From Planctomycetaceae bacterium (lineage in GTDB: Bacteria; Planctomycetota; Phycisphaerae; Phycisphaerales; SM1A02): a stretch of DNA of 64,000 nucleotides. The stretch lies in NCBI GenBank assembly GCA_947490615.1, contig CANLHK010000001.1, forward strand, positions 310,001-374,000. The letters are read 5' to 3'. Below, piece after piece: positions 62,858 to 64,000 of the stretch (positions are counted from its first letter, which is position 1; each line of letters starts with the position of its first letter). A program made the translations under genes and the position numbers. The notes under the pieces are model-generated. The model made no database searches. It saw only the letters and a program-made list of their open reading frames with translations, and had not been told where the DNA came from.

Positions 62858-64000
62858 ATGCCCTACTACCTCCAACGCGGCAACATCCCCGACAAGCGCC
62901 ATGTGCAGTTCTTCCGCCCCGACGGCGCGCTCTACAGCGAAGAAGTCTTCGGCACCGAAGGGTTCGCAGGACCGACGAGCACGCTCTACCACATCCATCC
63001 ACCAACCCAAGTGAGCGGATGGAAGGCCCTGCATGCCACGGCGCCTGAGTATGTCGAGACCGACATCCTCCGCATGCGCCACATGATCGGCAACAAGTTC
63101 AAGGCGAAGGGCGACCCGATTTCAGGTCGCGTCGTGCTTCTCGGCAACTCCGATGTGGAGATGTCGATGTGTCAGCCGCTCGAGCGGATGCACTACCACT
63201 ACAAGAACGCGCAAGGCGACGAGTGCCTGTTTATCCACTTCGGCTCTGGCGCCATCCACACCATGTTCGGCACGCTGAAGTTCCGCGCCCGCGACTTTGT
63301 GGTGATTCCGCGCGGCACCATTTATGCGATGGAGTTTGATCGTCTGACTGACGACGACCGTCCGCTCGGTGTCGCGCGCGAGGCCATGCCGTACGGCAAG
63401 TTCGTCTGCTTTGAGGCAGTGAACGGTTCGCACATCCAACCGCCGCCACGCTATGTCGCCAAGAAGTCAGCGCAGTACCTTGAAGACGCGCCCTACTGCG
63501 AGCGCGATCTTCGTGTGCCGCAGATGCCGCTCACCGTCGATGCTCTTGGAAGCCACGAGGTGCGCATCAAGGCGCTCGGCCGCATGCACAGCTACGACTT
63601 TGGCTACCACCCGCTTGATGTCGTCGGGTGGGATGGTTGCTACTACCCCTACTGCTTCAACGCCGATGACTTCCAGCCCATCGTCGGCATGGTGCACTTG
63701 CCGCCGCCGATTCATCAGGTGTTTGACGCGCACAACTTTGTGATCTGCGCGTTCTGTCCGCGGCCATTGGACTTCCATCCGCGCGCGATTCCGATTCCCT
63801 ACAACCACTCGAACATCGATTCGGACGAGGTCATGTACTACGTCATGGGCGAGTACAAGGCGCGTCGCGGCATCGGTGTCGGATCAATCTCGCTGCATCC
63901 GCTCGGGATCGCGCATGGACCGCATCCAGGCACCATCGAGCAGTCGCTGGGCAAGACGCACACCGACGAACTCGCAGTGATGTGCGACACTTTCCGACCG
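62858..64000 (+). CDS. hmgA: Homogentisate 1,2-dioxygenase (3' end beyond window)
   Basis: Cleaves homogentisate to maleylacetoacetate, third enzyme of the operon, 30 bp after hppD. 381 codons are visible from ATG 62858 (PYYLQRGNIPDKRHVQFFRP) with FIHFGSGAIHTMFGTLKFRA, RDFVVIPRGTIYAMEFD, GGTH-region counterpart YYPYCFNADDFQP and the C-terminal LHPLGIAHGPHPG leading to the iron ligands. The window ends in DELAVMCDTFRP, normally a few to a few tens of residues before the stop. Maleylacetoacetate isomerase and fumarylacetoacetase would be expected next. Confidence 0.95.
   Translation, partial: MPYYLQRGNIPDKRHVQFFRPDGALYSEEVFGTEGFAGPTSTLYHIHPPTQVSGWKALHATAPEYVETDILRMRHMIGNKFKAKGDPISGRVVLLGNSDVEMSMCQPLERMHYHYKNAQGDECLFIHFGSGAIHTMFGTLKFRARDFVVIPRGTIYAMEFDRLTDDDRPLGVAREAMPYGKFVCFEAVNGSHIQPPPRYVAKKSAQYLEDAPYCERDLRVPQMPLTVDALGSHEVRIKALGRMHSYDFGYHPLDVVGWDGCYYPYCFNADDFQPIVGMVHLPPPIHQVFDAHNFVICAFCPRPLDFHPRAIPIPYNHSNIDSDEVMYYVMGEYKARRGIGVGSISLHPLGIAHGPHPGTIEQSLGKTHTDELAVMCDTFRP

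Overview
The window is GC-rich bacterial chromosome with densely packed genes. The best guess for the source is a member of the Planctomycetota, class Phycisphaerae. Four observations support this. A secreted alpha-amylase ends in the dockerin-like DIDGNGAVGAADL...WG motif common on planctomycete exported proteins. Two C-terminal cysteine pairs of the CxxCG/CPECG type occur in a small membrane protein. LpxC is fused to FabZ. A complete outer-membrane block (BamA, OmpH/Skp-like proteins, LpxD, LpxC-FabZ, LpxA) shows an LPS-type diderm. This assignment is inference from gene content, not from a phylogeny.

Layout. 1-5.3 kb: start of a membrane protein, an M19 dipeptidase, a two-gene unit encoding a ParA ATPase fused to a glycogen-binding-like (CBM48) domain plus a P-loop-less MinD-like partner, and aroB. 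5.4-5.8 kb: two tRNA-Glu genes, each with its own promoter and terminator. 5.9-17 kb: a nucleoside phosphorylase-NadD fusion, rimO, nagZ, lepA, an OmpH-like gene, lipB, a WalJ-like hydrolase and a long-form purF. 17.1-27 kb: rpsD behind a structured leader, a PpiD-like protein, a MetG C-domain-like protein, an M28 peptidase, a UVR-motif protein, a primary-type sigma factor and gcvT. 27.3-36 kb: the envelope operon bamA-ompH-ompH-lpxD-lpxC/fabZ-lpxA, then two unidentified genes. 36-39.2 kb: an M24 peptidase and ettA. 39.4-42 kb: an initiator tRNA followed by an accessory patch (glycosyltransferase pseudogene, DUF4268 nuclease-like gene, protease-tail remnant, tandem hairpins). 42-60 kb: mostly small accessory or exported enzymes. 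60.6-64 kb: a tyrosine/phenylalanine catabolic operon, phhA-hppD-hmgA, behind a palindromic operator; hmgA runs off the window end.

How genes work together. The envelope block covers outer-membrane protein insertion and the early lipid A pathway. PhhA makes tyrosine from phenylalanine, HppD makes homogentisate from 4-hydroxyphenylpyruvate, and HmgA opens its ring. Overlapping start/stop codons (ATGA or GTGA) tie together parA with its partner, the WalJ-like gene with 14225, ompH with ompH, lpxD with lpxC-fabZ, phhA with hppD, and the 53.4-54.3 kb lipoprotein pair.

The most striking genome-scale pattern is a TANNNT element 5-11 nt upstream of at least 21 start codons on both strands. At the initiator tRNA the same element sits 6 nt before the mature 5' end with a TTGCCA -35 box 17 bp upstream. 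This suggests that many mRNAs here are leaderless or nearly so, and it was used to choose several start codons.
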